Positions 54,803 to 61,981 of a DNA stretch of 61,981 nt are shown here, piece after piece. Positions within the stretch are counted from its first letter, which is position 1. Each line of letters begins with the position of its first letter. Under the pieces are notes generated by a model. The model made no database searches. It worked only from the letters and a program-made list of their open reading frames with translations, and was not told where the DNA came from. The DNA is taken from IMG/VR virus record IMGVR_UViG_3300006641_000033, positions 1 through 61,981 of that record, one strand, 5' to 3'. The DNA comes from a virus. The position numbers and the translations under genes were made by a program.

Positions 54803-56502
54803 TACGCCCGCAGACATGAGAATCCTCGTTCCTTCACAAAGTGCAATACATGGTGAAATTTATCGATCATTTGATCTTTATGTGAAATCACAAAAACGTT
54901 GGCCTTTTCAAGCGTCTGAATAATCTTCAAAAACTCATCGGTGCCATTTCCATCCAACGAGCTATCGAACACCTCATCAAGCACTAGCAAGTTACATGAG
55001 GCATTGTTCTTAAGTTGTGCAATTGCTCGCCACGTCAGCAATAACGCCAAATCGATACGCTTCTTCTCACCTTCACTAAACGAATCGTAGGTAAAGTCGT
55101 CACGATGCCGTGATTGCATGTGCTCTTCAAATTCCGCATCCAATGTAAAGTAAATCGGAAAATCCATGGCCGTCAAATACGTGTTGATCTGCTTATTGAT
55201 GATCGGCAAATAGTGGTTGATGATGCGCGATTTGATACCGCTATCCTTGAGCAGCGCATTCGCGACATCCAAGACACTCTTGCGTCGTGCAGCATCCGTA
55301 TGCGTTGTAATCACATCCTGCAATCGTCGTTGAATATCTTCGGCATCAACACCAATCGCGGGTTTGGGTTCTAATGCTTTCACGCGTTCTTTTGTCAATT
55401 GTCGTACACGCTGCTCATATAACGGTTGCTGCGCATGAAGCGTATGCTGTTCCTGCGAGAGCGCGTGTGCGTCGGCCAACGCGGTTTGATACTCATCAAT
55501 CTTTTTGGTGTATCGCGTATGCAGTGTTTGACATTGCGCCATCGCTACCGTCAAACTGGCATGTTTTTCTTCCAACGTCGTAAATTTCTGTTGCTTGAAT
55601 ATTTCGGTAATCATTTGCGCACATGTCGGGCATGTATCATGCGCCTCATAGAACTCATGTTCTTTCTGAAGCTTCTTTTCTTTCGTCACCATCGCTTTCA
55701 ATGTTTGTGCATACTCTGTGACTTTTCGTTCCGCTTCCTCACATGCGGTGCGAATTTCATCATAGGTGCGAATCGCCGTTTCTAATTCTGCAATGCGATC
55801 TCGCGTACGCTGCATCGTCGTCTGCGTCTCTGCTAACTGCTGGTCGATGAGCGCGACAGTATGCTCTTGCTCATCCGTCACGTGCGCGGTGAACGTTTCT
55901 GCCATCCGTTTTTGTTCTTCAAGCAATGTACGCTGCTGCGTTAATTGCTCGATCTGCGACTTCACATTCGCGAGTTCATCTTTCGTCAGCACACTCATGG
56001 TGCTGAAGATCTCAATATCCAATAATGATTCTACAATCTCACGCCGAGCGGCAGATGTCAAGCGCATGAACGGCACATACGATGCGCTTCCAAGTACGAC
56101 GATCTGCATGAAGCTCTTGTAATGCATGCCAAGAATATGCTCTTCCAGCATCGTCTGATAATCCGATAGTGATGCTGGCGGGGGGATCAATTCTTGATCG
56201 CGATAGATTTCAAACACATTCGGTTTGATACCACGTTTGATGTAATACGCATGCTCATTATGTCGAAACCAGAGTTCGACGAGTGCATCGCGGCCATTGA
56301 TTGCATTGATCAGTGTCGGTTTGTTGATGTTGCGTAGGGCACGACCAAACAACGCAAAGCACACCGCTTCCGTCATCGTCGATTTCCCTGCACCATTTCG
56401 ACCGATAATCAACGTTGTGGCATGTTGATTCAGCGCAATGTCAATAGGCACATTGCCTGTCGCAAGGAAATTTTGATAGCGTACGCGCTCAAAAATAATC
56501 AT
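54802..56502 (-). CDS. 46: Recombination endonuclease subunit gp46 (SbcC/Rad50-like)
   Basis: A 566-residue SMC-type ATPase (T4 gp46 is 560). Walker A GRNGAGKSTMTEAVCFALFG is at about residues 34-53. A long coiled coil with a CPTCAQMI zinc hook is in the middle. The signature SFSEGEKKRIDLALLLTWRA and Walker B LLVLDEVFDSSLDG are near the C-terminus. With gp47 it resects DNA ends for recombination-dependent replication. It starts 3 bp after the gene 47 stop. Confidence 0.94.
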   Translation of the reverse strand: MIIFERVRYQNFLATGNVPIDIALNQHATTLIIGRNGAGKSTMTEAVCFALFGRALRNINKPTLINAINGRDALVELWFRHNEHAYYIKRGIKPNVFEIYRDQELIPPPASLSDYQTMLEEHILGMHYKSFMQIVVLGSASYVPFMRLTSAARREIVESLLDIEIFSTMSVLTKDELANVKSQIEQLTQQRTLLEEQKRMAETFTAHVTDEQEHTVALIDQQLAETQTTMQRTRDRIAELETAIRTYDEIRTACEEAERKVTEYAQTLKAMVTKEKKLQKEHEFYEAHDTCPTCAQMITEIFKQQKFTTLEEKHASLTVAMAQCQTLHTRYTKKIDEYQTALADAHALSQEQHTLHAQQPLYEQRVRQLTKERVKALEPKPAIGVDAEDIQRRLQDVITTHTDAARRKSVLDVANALLKDSGIKSRIINHYLPIINKQINTYLTAMDFPIYFTLDAEFEEHMQSRHRDDFTYDSFSEGEKKRIDLALLLTWRAIAQLKNNASCNLLVLDEVFDSSLDGNGTDEFLKIIQTLEKANVFVISHKDQMIDKFHHVLHFVKERGFSCLRA

Positions 56503-56505
56503 AGA

Positions 56506-57609
56506 TTAGATTCGCACCGATTGACTCTGTGTCAACGCCTCACGATACGTATTTTGTAGATACGTCTGAAGCTCCATTTTATCACAAGTGACGGATAAGT
56601 CTGACACATATTCTGTCATCAAGGAGAGCGTATCGATGTCTGCGGATGCTGTATGTTCTGCCTCCGGGTCATCAATGTGCGCTTGCTGCACGTCATCGAC
56701 CACAATCACATCCTGCGCATTGACTTTTGCCAATGCATCCATCAGCAAATCAAACCAGTATGGTTGCGTTTTGGTTTTGACGATCACTTTGACATACGCA
56801 TTCGCATACGGTGACTGTGCGGTCGTGACGTCTGCCAATATCTGCTCAATATACGAAGGTGGCTGATCGGCATCGTCATACACCAATCGCGCAAACATAC
56901 TATACGGATTCTCAATAAACGTCAATTCGTGTGTGTCGGTATCCAACAAATGAAACCCGCGAGGATCGCGATAGTCGCTCCAGACCATCGCATAGGGTGC
57001 ACCGAGATAGTGAATCGGGCCATTCGACGAACGATGATGAAAGTGCCCTGACATGACGAGTTTGAAACGATCAAACAAGTTTGGCGACAGACCCTCATGA
57101 TTTGGCATACCACGATACATTTGAAACCCGCTGATTTCCAAATGCCCTAACACGATGGCACAGCGAGAGTGTTCAATATATTTCATCGATGCCGCACGAT
57201 TGCTATCGCAGACCCACGGTAATAACAAAATATCCGTATTCGCAATACTAATCTCTGTCGGTTCACTATGAATGACGAGAGAGGGATCATGACGATACAA
57301 CTCTTCTACAGAATTGATGTGTGTGCTATCGCGAAGAAAGCAATCGTGATTGCCAATGATGACGTGCTCAATGATGTTTCGCTGTCGTAGCGGTGCGCGA
57401 TAGGCCTGCTCAATGAACCGAGCAGTGGAGAAGTTTACAAACTTGCGACGATCACCATAGTCGCCGCCATGCAATACATGCGTCACATGATGAGTATCCA
57501 GTGCCGGAAAAAAGACATCATTCAAAAATTTGTGTTGCCATTCAAGAACAACAGCACTGTCGTTCCGCACACCGAAGTGACTATCAGATATTACCGCTAT
57601 CTTTGCCAT
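56506..57609 (-). CDS. 47: Recombination endonuclease subunit gp47 (SbcD/Mre11-like)
   Basis: A 367-residue metallophosphoesterase. AVISDSHFG, LHGGDYGDRRKF, IIGNHDCFLRD, IVLGHLEISGF and VMSGHFHHRS are the Mre11 motifs I-V in order. It is the nuclease partner of gp46. I start at ATG 57609, one base after the gene 55 stop; an ATG at 57618 would overlap it. C-terminal region is variable and probably contacts gp46. Confidence 0.93.
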   Translation of the reverse strand: MAKIAVISDSHFGVRNDSAVVLEWQHKFLNDVFFPALDTHHVTHVLHGGDYGDRRKFVNFSTARFIEQAYRAPLRQRNIIEHVIIGNHDCFLRDSTHINSVEELYRHDPSLVIHSEPTEISIANTDILLLPWVCDSNRAASMKYIEHSRCAIVLGHLEISGFQMYRGMPNHEGLSPNLFDRFKLVMSGHFHHRSSNGPIHYLGAPYAMVWSDYRDPRGFHLLDTDTHELTFIENPYSMFARLVYDDADQPPSYIEQILADVTTAQSPYANAYVKVIVKTKTQPYWFDLLMDALAKVNAQDVIVVDDVQQAHIDDPEAEHTASADIDTLSLMTEYVSDLSVTCDKMELQTYLQNTYREALTQSQSVRI

Positions 57610-57610
57610 A

Positions 57611-58183
57611 TTATTCAATCGCCATTTTTGATTTGCGTGTCTTCTTTCGGCTGGTTTTTTGTTTCATCTCACGACGACGTTCGCGACGTTTGTCGTGATA
57701 CTCATCAAATCGTTGAATAAACTCTTGCACATTCTCATACGACAGCATCTCCGTATCGACGTGAAAGTGGCCACTACCATCCGGAGACGTTTGCGTATCC
57801 CCCGAAATGATCGCGTCTTCCATCAAACGATACTTGAGATAGGTGTGCTTGCGTTCTCGCTGAATGCGCCGCACAAACGCATAGTAGATCACAGAGGTGA
57901 AATATCCAAAAGGATTTTTGGATTTGCGTGGATTGAAATTGTGCATATACATCAGACAATTTTCCACGCCATCCGAGATCATATCTTCACGAAACGTGTA
58001 GTTGATAAAGTTGGGTCGATACGACAGATGTGTCGCAATGCGTAAGAAACATTCACCAACAAATTCTGGAATGGGCGGCACACGTCGATTCAACTGTTTT
58101 GCTTTTCGACACGCACGGCGATAATCACGTAACGCCGCTAAAAATGCTTTATTATCGACGTAATGTTCGGCACTAGACGACAT
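57611..58183 (-). CDS. 55: Late sigma factor gp55
   Basis: A 190-residue protein (T4 gp55 is 185). YVDNKAFLAALRDYRRACRK, FVGECFLRIATHLSYRPNFI, NYTFREDMISDGVENCLMYM and NPRKSKNPFGYFTSVIYYAF match gp55. These regions recognise the late -10 box and bind polymerase. The basic C-terminus ends in KSKMAIE. GGAGGTGAC precedes the ATG. It heads the 55-47-46-methyltransferase operon. Confidence 0.94.
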   Translation of the reverse strand: MSSSAEHYVDNKAFLAALRDYRRACRKAKQLNRRVPPIPEFVGECFLRIATHLSYRPNFINYTFREDMISDGVENCLMYMHNFNPRKSKNPFGYFTSVIYYAFVRRIQRERKHTYLKYRLMEDAIISGDTQTSPDGSGHFHVDTEMLSYENVQEFIQRFDEYHDKRRERRREMKQKTSRKKTRKSKMAIE

Positions 58184-58203
58184 GTCACCTCCATAGTTTT
58201 TAC

Positions 58204-58232
58204 ATTATACTACATGCATGACAACCGCACAA
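58204..58232 (-). promoter_or_regulatory. Sigma70-type promoter for the 55-47-46 operon
   Basis: On the minus strand TTGTGC, 17 bp, TATAAT, 20 bp before the gene 55 ATG. Confidence 0.6.
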
Positions 58233-58290
58233 ATAAGGGGAGTTGACAGCATTACATATTCATGATAAACTAAACGTGAGCAAAGAGAGA

Positions 58291-58318
58291 GAAAAAAAAT
58301 ACTATATTCTTATAGTAT
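58291..58318 (-). terminator. Intrinsic terminator after uvsW
   Basis: On the minus strand an 8-bp A+T stem ATACTATA/TATAGTAT with AGAA loop is followed by eight T. Low G+C in the stem makes it weaker than the others. Between it and the gene lies a doubled ACTTAAGTA (58348-58365). Confidence 0.6.
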
Positions 58319-58358
58319 CTAGTACTTAGAATCTTATCAAATCTATAACTTAAGTAAC

Positions 58359-59828
58359 TTAAGTATCCGTAGGCATTTTCAGGCATCGATACCAATCTTC
58401 CAACGACATTTCATGCATGGAAAATGGAAAGTGCTCACTGGTGTAATATTGTACACGTTGTTCGGCATGTCGGAATGTATGATTGACAGAGGCACCCACA
58501 CGAAGATCATCCACAAAGTCAATCAATTTGGCATGCGTCTTTCCTTCCGCCAATCGTAATCCACGGCCAATTGACTGCAACACACGAATCTTAGACTTCG
58601 ATGGGGATGCGAACACTAAGGCATCCAAATTGGGAATATTCACACCAGTAGACATAGTACCGTATGATGCCACAATAATATGATCGCGACCCTCCGTCAC
58701 CAATTGCCGAATGCGTTCTCGCTCATCAGCCGCAATGTCTCCGGAGATGAAATGCACATTCCGATGAGATGCTAAGTTGCAAATTGCGGCATGCAACGGT
58801 TTTCCGTGTTTTTCCACATAGTTAAAAAGCACCAGCACATTTCCACGCGTGGATGCCGCCAATTGAGCTACAATCTGAAGACGCACGGGATGCTGTACCA
58901 AAAACTCCACTTCATCTTGATAGATTGCTCGACGTAGATTCCGACACTCATCTTTCGGGTATTTGAGCACACACATTTTCACCTGAAGCGGCGTCAGATG
59001 CTGTTGTTCCATGAGTTGTTTGGTAGTCGTGACGCGCACCACATCACCAAACAAACCTTCAAGAATCAGTCGATGCGCTTGTGTGTCGTCAAGCGTGCCC
59101 GTAAATCCAAAGCGGTTTGCAATTGAGACGCACTTTTCTAGCAAGCCCGTCAGTGACTTGGCCTTCGCAAGATGCACTTCATCGACAATGATCGTTCCAA
59201 ACTGTTCAAAGTATTCTGGAGGCATCTCATAGATTGACTGCCATGTTGAAACCACGACAGGTGCATTAATGTCTTTCTCACGACCAGCTTGAATGGTTTG
59301 AATAAAATCTGCATTGAACCCGTACGACACAAAGTCTGATGCCATCTGCGACACCAGACTTGTGGTTGGCACCACGATCAAGGTACGCTGTTGCAACAAA
59401 CACGTGAGCAAGTAAATGATCAATGATTTACCACTGCCAGTAGGAGAAAGAACGATTCCACGTTGTTGTGTGAGCATCGCGACAATCGCGTCATGTTGAT
59501 ATGAGCGCAGTTCGTGAGGCAGTTTTCGTGCTGCGCGTTCCAGACGCGGTATCAGCGATGACGTATCCACTACAGCAGGCGGTATCAGATTGGTAACAGG
59601 ATATTGACGTTGTGCGGCAAACTCTAAGACACGGGCCAGCAATCCTCGATAGATAAGGTGCCCGCGAAGTTTGAAGAGGTGAATTTTTCCCGACCAATGC
59701 CGTTTACGAAACTGCGGCATGAACTTTGCTGACTGCACATCGAATGCGAAGTAATCATGCAGTTCTCGTGCTACATGATCGTCGCATTCGATTCGCATCC
59801 AGACATGGTCAATAGGCACAAGAGTCAT
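58359..59828 (-). CDS. uvsW: UvsW helicase
   Basis: A 489-residue superfamily 2 helicase (T4 UvsW is 503). An N-terminal DNA-binding domain (FRKRHWSGKIHLFKLRGHLI) precedes motif I SPTGSGKS (128-135), VVPTTSLVSQM, DEVH at 216-219, FGFTGTL and the C-terminal IGRGLRLAEGK. It unwinds R-loops and branched DNA and ends origin-type initiation. T4 uvsW is a late gene, and here a CTAAATA element lies 5 bp before the ATG. Confidence 0.94.
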   Translation of the reverse strand: MTLVPIDHVWMRIECDDHVARELHDYFAFDVQSAKFMPQFRKRHWSGKIHLFKLRGHLIYRGLLARVLEFAAQRQYPVTNLIPPAVVDTSSLIPRLERAARKLPHELRSYQHDAIVAMLTQQRGIVLSPTGSGKSLIIYLLTCLLQQRTLIVVPTTSLVSQMASDFVSYGFNADFIQTIQAGREKDINAPVVVSTWQSIYEMPPEYFEQFGTIIVDEVHLAKAKSLTGLLEKCVSIANRFGFTGTLDDTQAHRLILEGLFGDVVRVTTTKQLMEQQHLTPLQVKMCVLKYPKDECRNLRRAIYQDEVEFLVQHPVRLQIVAQLAASTRGNVLVLFNYVEKHGKPLHAAICNLASHRNVHFISGDIAADERERIRQLVTEGRDHIIVASYGTMSTGVNIPNLDALVFASPSKSKIRVLQSIGRGLRLAEGKTHAKLIDFVDDLRVGASVNHTFRHAEQRVQYYTSEHFPFSMHEMSLEDWYRCLKMPTDT

Positions 59829-59833
59829 GTGCC

Positions 59834-59840
59834 TATTTAG
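59834..59840 (-). promoter_or_regulatory. Late-type promoter element CTAAATA for uvsW
   Basis: CTAAATA on the minus strand (CTCTAAATAGG in context), 5 bp before the uvsW ATG. No ribosome-binding site is visible. Confidence 0.6.
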
Positions 59841-59844
59841 AGGA

Positions 59845-60282
59845 TTAGAGCACGCCGTTACGGAAACGTAAGAAGTCGATGCAGTTTTTCACATGGTAGT
59901 TGCGTTGGTTGATTTGCTTCAACACATCTTCAAGAAACTTGAGGATTTCTTCAAGCAGTGCTTTCTTTTTTAACGCGGTTTGAATATCCGGATCGCCTTC
60001 GATATAGACATCCACGTTTTGTGAGAGGATTTTCAGAGGCAGAGGATCCCATCCCAGTCTGACACGTTCCACATCATCCATCTTGCCTAAAAAGTATTCC
60101 CACTTCTGTCGATAGAGTAGTTTGTATTCACTATCGACCATGCGATAGCGCAGACGTTCGTGTGAGTAATACTTCCACCATTTTGCATGCAGCAACGGCA
60201 CATTACGCGCCGCTTCATCAAGGGCAGATAAGTCGAGATCCGCATCATTCCGCCATTCATTCAAATAGTCATCAAGCGTCAT
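59845..60282 (-). CDS. uvsY: Recombination mediator UvsY
   Basis: A 145-residue helical protein (T4 UvsY is 137). LDDYLNEWRNDADLDLSALD, NVPLLHAKWWKYYSHERLRY and the C-terminal NYHVKNCIDFLRFRNGVL follow UvsY. It helps UvsX displace gp32 from single-stranded DNA. It lies beside uvsW as in T4. It ends 16 bp before uvsW, with the late element in the gap. Confidence 0.85.
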   Translation of the reverse strand: MTLDDYLNEWRNDADLDLSALDEAARNVPLLHAKWWKYYSHERLRYRMVDSEYKLLYRQKWEYFLGKMDDVERVRLGWDPLPLKILSQNVDVYIEGDPDIQTALKKKALLEEILKFLEDVLKQINQRNYHVKNCIDFLRFRNGVL

Positions 60283-60302
60283 GCGGATATGATACTACAT
60301 GT

Positions 60303-60872
60303 TTACTCTGTATGCAAGCGAATATCGAAATTGGAACATGCAAAAGAGCATGTTGTCGTGAGCAACGGCGGTTCACTGTCGGTGGTTTCAAATGAGACGG
60401 CCGATAACTCAAAGGGGAAAATGTCATCATAATGAATTTCGGCAATGATCGCACTCGTATCTGGCGTCAGCACCTGTAGTGTGGCATGTGTTTTTTCCAG
60501 CATGATCGCTTTCGGTCGTACTGCTCCTACTAATGATTCTTGCTTGGCGCGAAACTGTACAACTTCTTCAAACGAATGCGGAAATCCGTATCCCTTCATC
60601 CAATAGTACAGACTGAAGTAGTTCTTGAAATGTGCATCGATGATATACTTGACTTCAAATGTGCTGTAGGAGAGATGATCGCCCGTATGGTGTACGGTGG
60701 AGAAGGGGTTGTGTTGCAACACCATACCTGACGTCACACTAGGCAATTGCACTGACTGGATGAAAAACGACAAGTCTGGCAGTCTATCAATCGTGAACCG
60801 AAAGTGATTGCCGTAGAGGCCGTTTGTGGCCTGCTGAAAGAGTGACGGCGTGTAGTCTTGTGGAAGTTCCAT
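60303..60872 (-). CDS. T4-like tail/baseplate-associated protein
   Basis: A 189-residue protein. NHFRFTIDRLPDLSFFIQSV, QLPSVTSGMVLQHNPFSTVH, GDHLSYSTFEVKYIIDAHFK and NYFSLYYWMKGYGFPHSFEE match a structural family in marine T4-like phages, a beta-rich tail-tube or baseplate-type domain. The exact T4 equivalent is unclear. A CTAAATA element lies 6 bp before the ATG. It ends 20 bp before uvsY on the same strand. Confidence 0.65.
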   Translation of the reverse strand: MELPQDYTPSLFQQATNGLYGNHFRFTIDRLPDLSFFIQSVQLPSVTSGMVLQHNPFSTVHHTGDHLSYSTFEVKYIIDAHFKNYFSLYYWMKGYGFPHSFEEVVQFRAKQESLVGAVRPKAIMLEKTHATLQVLTPDTSAIIAEIHYDDIFPFELSAVSFETTDSEPPLLTTTCSFACSNFDIRLHTE

Positions 60873-60878
60873 ATCAAG

Positions 60879-60885
60879 TATTTAG
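60879..60885 (-). promoter_or_regulatory. Late-type promoter element CTAAATA
   Basis: CTAAATA on the minus strand (CTCCTAAATACTT in context), 6 bp before the tail-protein ATG at 60872. Confidence 0.55.
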
Positions 60886-60938
60886 GAGTGCGTTGGCGAA
60901 CAAAATAAACGGATTGTGTTACTGAAAGGTAAAGGTAT

Positions 60939-60945
60939 CTAAATA
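60939..60945 (+). promoter_or_regulatory. Late-type promoter element CTAAATA
   Basis: CTAAATA with flanks AT and CAT, 5 bp before the HNH-gene ATG at 60951. It is divergent to the element at 60879. Confidence 0.5.
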
Positions 60946-60950
60946 CATGC

Positions 60951-61691
60951 ATGGATTACACACGCATTTACCATCAAATTGTAGAACGAGCAAAGACACG
61001 CGTGCTTCAAGGATACCACGAGAAGCATCATATTGTGCCAAAAGCTTTGGGAGGCACCGACGATGCGAATAATCTTGTCTGTCTCACACCCAAAGAACAT
61101 TTTGTGTGTCATTTGTGTTTGGTGCGCATGTCTACTGGAGTAGCAAAAGCGCGTATGTCACTTGCCGCCAAACGACTGATTGACAGCCGCAATCCTGCAT
61201 ACGCACATGTGCGAATAACAGGTCGTCTCTATGCGTCTTTACGCGAAACTATTGCGGCAGAGACGAGAGTGCGCATGTCTGCGGTCAATAAGGGAGTACC
61301 TAAAAGTGCGGAATGGAAACGGCAGATGTCGGAGCGAATGAAGGGAAATTCACACGCAAAAGGAACAAAACACACTCCTCGTTCAGAAAAAACGCGAGAA
61401 CTTCTTAGTCAGCGTGCAAAAGAACGGGCCGCAAATGGGCGACATCCGATGGCTGGGCGTTCACATTCGAAAGAAACTCGGGAAAAAATATCTCAGGCGA
61501 AACGTGGAAAGAAGATGAAGCCTGAACATGTAGAGGCGATGAGGCAACGAATGACTGGAAAAAAACGAGGTGTGTATCGGGATGTTCACGTAACCTGCCA
61601 TCCAGAACGACCGCATTTAGCTAAAGGATTATGTAGTGCATGTTATTGGAAAACATGGAGGAAAAAGAAAACCGCCGTGGAGTCTGAATAA
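60951..61691 (+). CDS. HNH homing endonuclease with NUMOD3 repeats
   Basis: A 246-residue protein. YHEKHHIVPKALGGTDDANN followed by LVCLTPKEHFVCHLCL is an HNH core (H-H-I-V-P...N-L-V-x-L-x-x-x-E-H). The middle has repeated DNA-binding NUMOD3-type segments: KGVPKSAEWKRQMSERMKG, KETREKISQAKRGKK and KPEHVEAMRQRMTGKK. A C-terminal CHPERPHLAKGLCSACY resembles a small zinc module. It is inserted on the plus strand against gp23 and tail genes, a typical free-standing homing gene. Its stop codon is in the loop of the gp23 terminator. Confidence 0.88.
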   Translation: MDYTRIYHQIVERAKTRVLQGYHEKHHIVPKALGGTDDANNLVCLTPKEHFVCHLCLVRMSTGVAKARMSLAAKRLIDSRNPAYAHVRITGRLYASLRETIAAETRVRMSAVNKGVPKSAEWKRQMSERMKGNSHAKGTKHTPRSEKTRELLSQRAKERAANGRHPMAGRSHSKETREKISQAKRGKKMKPEHVEAMRQRMTGKKRGVYRDVHVTCHPERPHLAKGLCSACYWKTWRKKKTAVESE

Positions 61692-61703
61692 ACTCCACGG
61701 CGG
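61661..61703 (-). terminator. 23: Intrinsic terminator of the major capsid gene
   Basis: CCGCCGTGGAGT at 61672-61683 and ACTCCACGGCGG at 61692-61703 form a perfect 12-bp stem with an 8-nt loop. On the minus strand TTTTCTTTTTC follows. The loop contains the stop codon of the plus-strand HNH gene. Confidence 0.88.
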
Positions 61704-61714
61704 CCATGTTACGC

Positions 61715-61740
61715 GTACACTATCAAAGTGTACACTTTTT
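61715..61740 (+). terminator. Intrinsic terminator after the HNH gene
   Basis: A 7-bp GTACACT/AGTGTAC stem with a 5-nt loop, followed by AC and TTTTT, on the plus strand. Confidence 0.7.
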
Positions 61741-61741
61741 A

Positions 61742-61981
61742 CTACATTAGATTTCTTACGTTGACCAGCCGATAGTACTGATTCGAACGTGACACAATCG
61801 AACCATCCGAAGTGCCGTCAGCGTTGCTGAACGGATTCGCAACCACGCCGTAGCGGGTCTGGAAGCCGATCTTCGGCTGGAAACTGTTCGGATCTTGTGC
61901 GCGGAGCATCTGCAGCGGCACGTACGGGCAGTAGAACAAACCTGCATCATACGGGCTGTTACCGCGATAGCCCACCACGAA
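61742..61981 (-). CDS. 23: Major capsid protein gp23, C-terminal part
   Basis: The frame is open to the right edge, so only the last 80 residues are seen. YRGNSPYDAGLFYCPYVPLQ, DPNSFQPKIGFQTRYGVVAN and the terminal YYRLVNVRNLM are the highly conserved end of T4-like gp23. The protein forms the hexamers of the head after cleavage by the prohead protease. A strong terminator follows. Confidence 0.95.
   Translation of the reverse strand, partial: FVVGYRGNSPYDAGLFYCPYVPLQMLRAQDPNSFQPKIGFQTRYGVVANPFSNADGTSDGSIVSRSNQYYRLVNVRNLM

Noticed and set aside
58243-58266. Plus-strand TTGACA followed by GATAAA
   Set aside because: Spacing is 15 bp and no plus-strand gene follows.
1-61981. Integrase, repressor or other lysogeny module; transposase or IS element
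   Set aside because: None found in any frame; mobile genes are limited to HNH homing endonucleases.

Overview
The window is one piece of a T4-like (Straboviridae/Kyanoviridae-type) contractile-tailed phage genome. The evidence is a set of recognisable T4 core genes in near-canonical blocks: sliding clamp, clamp loader, RegA and DNA polymerase (45-44-62-regA-43); uvsX and helicase 41; primase 61; the 33-59-32 block; 55-47-46; uvsY-uvsW; and the C-terminus of major capsid protein gp23 at the right edge. No portal, terminase, sheath or lysogeny gene is seen. The host cannot be named. The accessory genes (a DUF1552 protein with a twin-arginine signal, class II ribonucleotide reductase, ThyX, RuvC-like resolvase, Dps, Hsp20, a circularly permuted tmRNA) point to an environmental Gram-negative-type host rather than an enterobacterium; this is inference.

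Layout. 1-3.7 kb: two small unknown genes, a spacer with a UUCG hairpin and 10-bp phased repeats, then a DUF262-HNH (GmrSD-like) gene. 3.7-9.6 kb: an accessory island with its own sigma70-type promoter: a saccharopine-dehydrogenase-like protein, a 2-oxoglutarate oxygenase-like protein, two TAT-signal proteins (one DUF1552), a DksA/TraR-like zinc protein and an HEXXH protein. 9.6-15.4 kb: a P-loop kinase, a DUF5872 protein, a small winged-helix-like regulator with tandem promoters, two highly structured non-coding segments flanking a PLP-enzyme-like gene, a glycosyltransferase and a dNMP kinase. 15.4-26.6 kb: the replication core with dUTPase, lysozyme, UvsX and helicase. 26.6-34.8 kb: late, virion-associated or assembly-type genes plus a holin-like protein. 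34.8-40.2 kb: primase, ThyX, a homing-endonuclease remnant, class II RNR, an HNH gene and a resolvase. 40.2-49.3 kb: a D,D-carboxypeptidase-lysozyme fusion, many small conserved phage genes, three of the four tRNAs and a glycosyltransferase. 49.3-52 kb: permuted tmRNA, gp33, gp59, gp32. 52-62 kb (mostly minus strand): Dps, Hsp20, DNA methyltransferase, gp46, gp47, sigma factor gp55, UvsW, UvsY, a tail protein, a plus-strand HNH gene and gp23.

Regulation can be read in part. The three T4 late-transcription proteins are all encoded here (gp55 sigma, gp33 co-activator, gp45 clamp), and a CTAAATA element, a plausible counterpart of the T4 late box TATAAATA, lies 3-31 nt before at least ten start codons. 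Consensus sigma70-type promoters (TTGAC-N17-TATAAT) and a second class with an extended -10 (TGTGGTATAAT) precede early/middle genes. Many of these elements are so close to the start codon that the messages would be leaderless or nearly so.

The most unusual items are the two-piece (circularly permuted) tmRNA gene, the carboxypeptidase-lysozyme fusion, the structured attenuator-like leader before the PLP gene, a second small-RNA candidate, the DUF1552/TAT island, and a degraded homing endonuclease between thyX and nrdJ. All functional calls come from reading motifs by eye; no database search was run.
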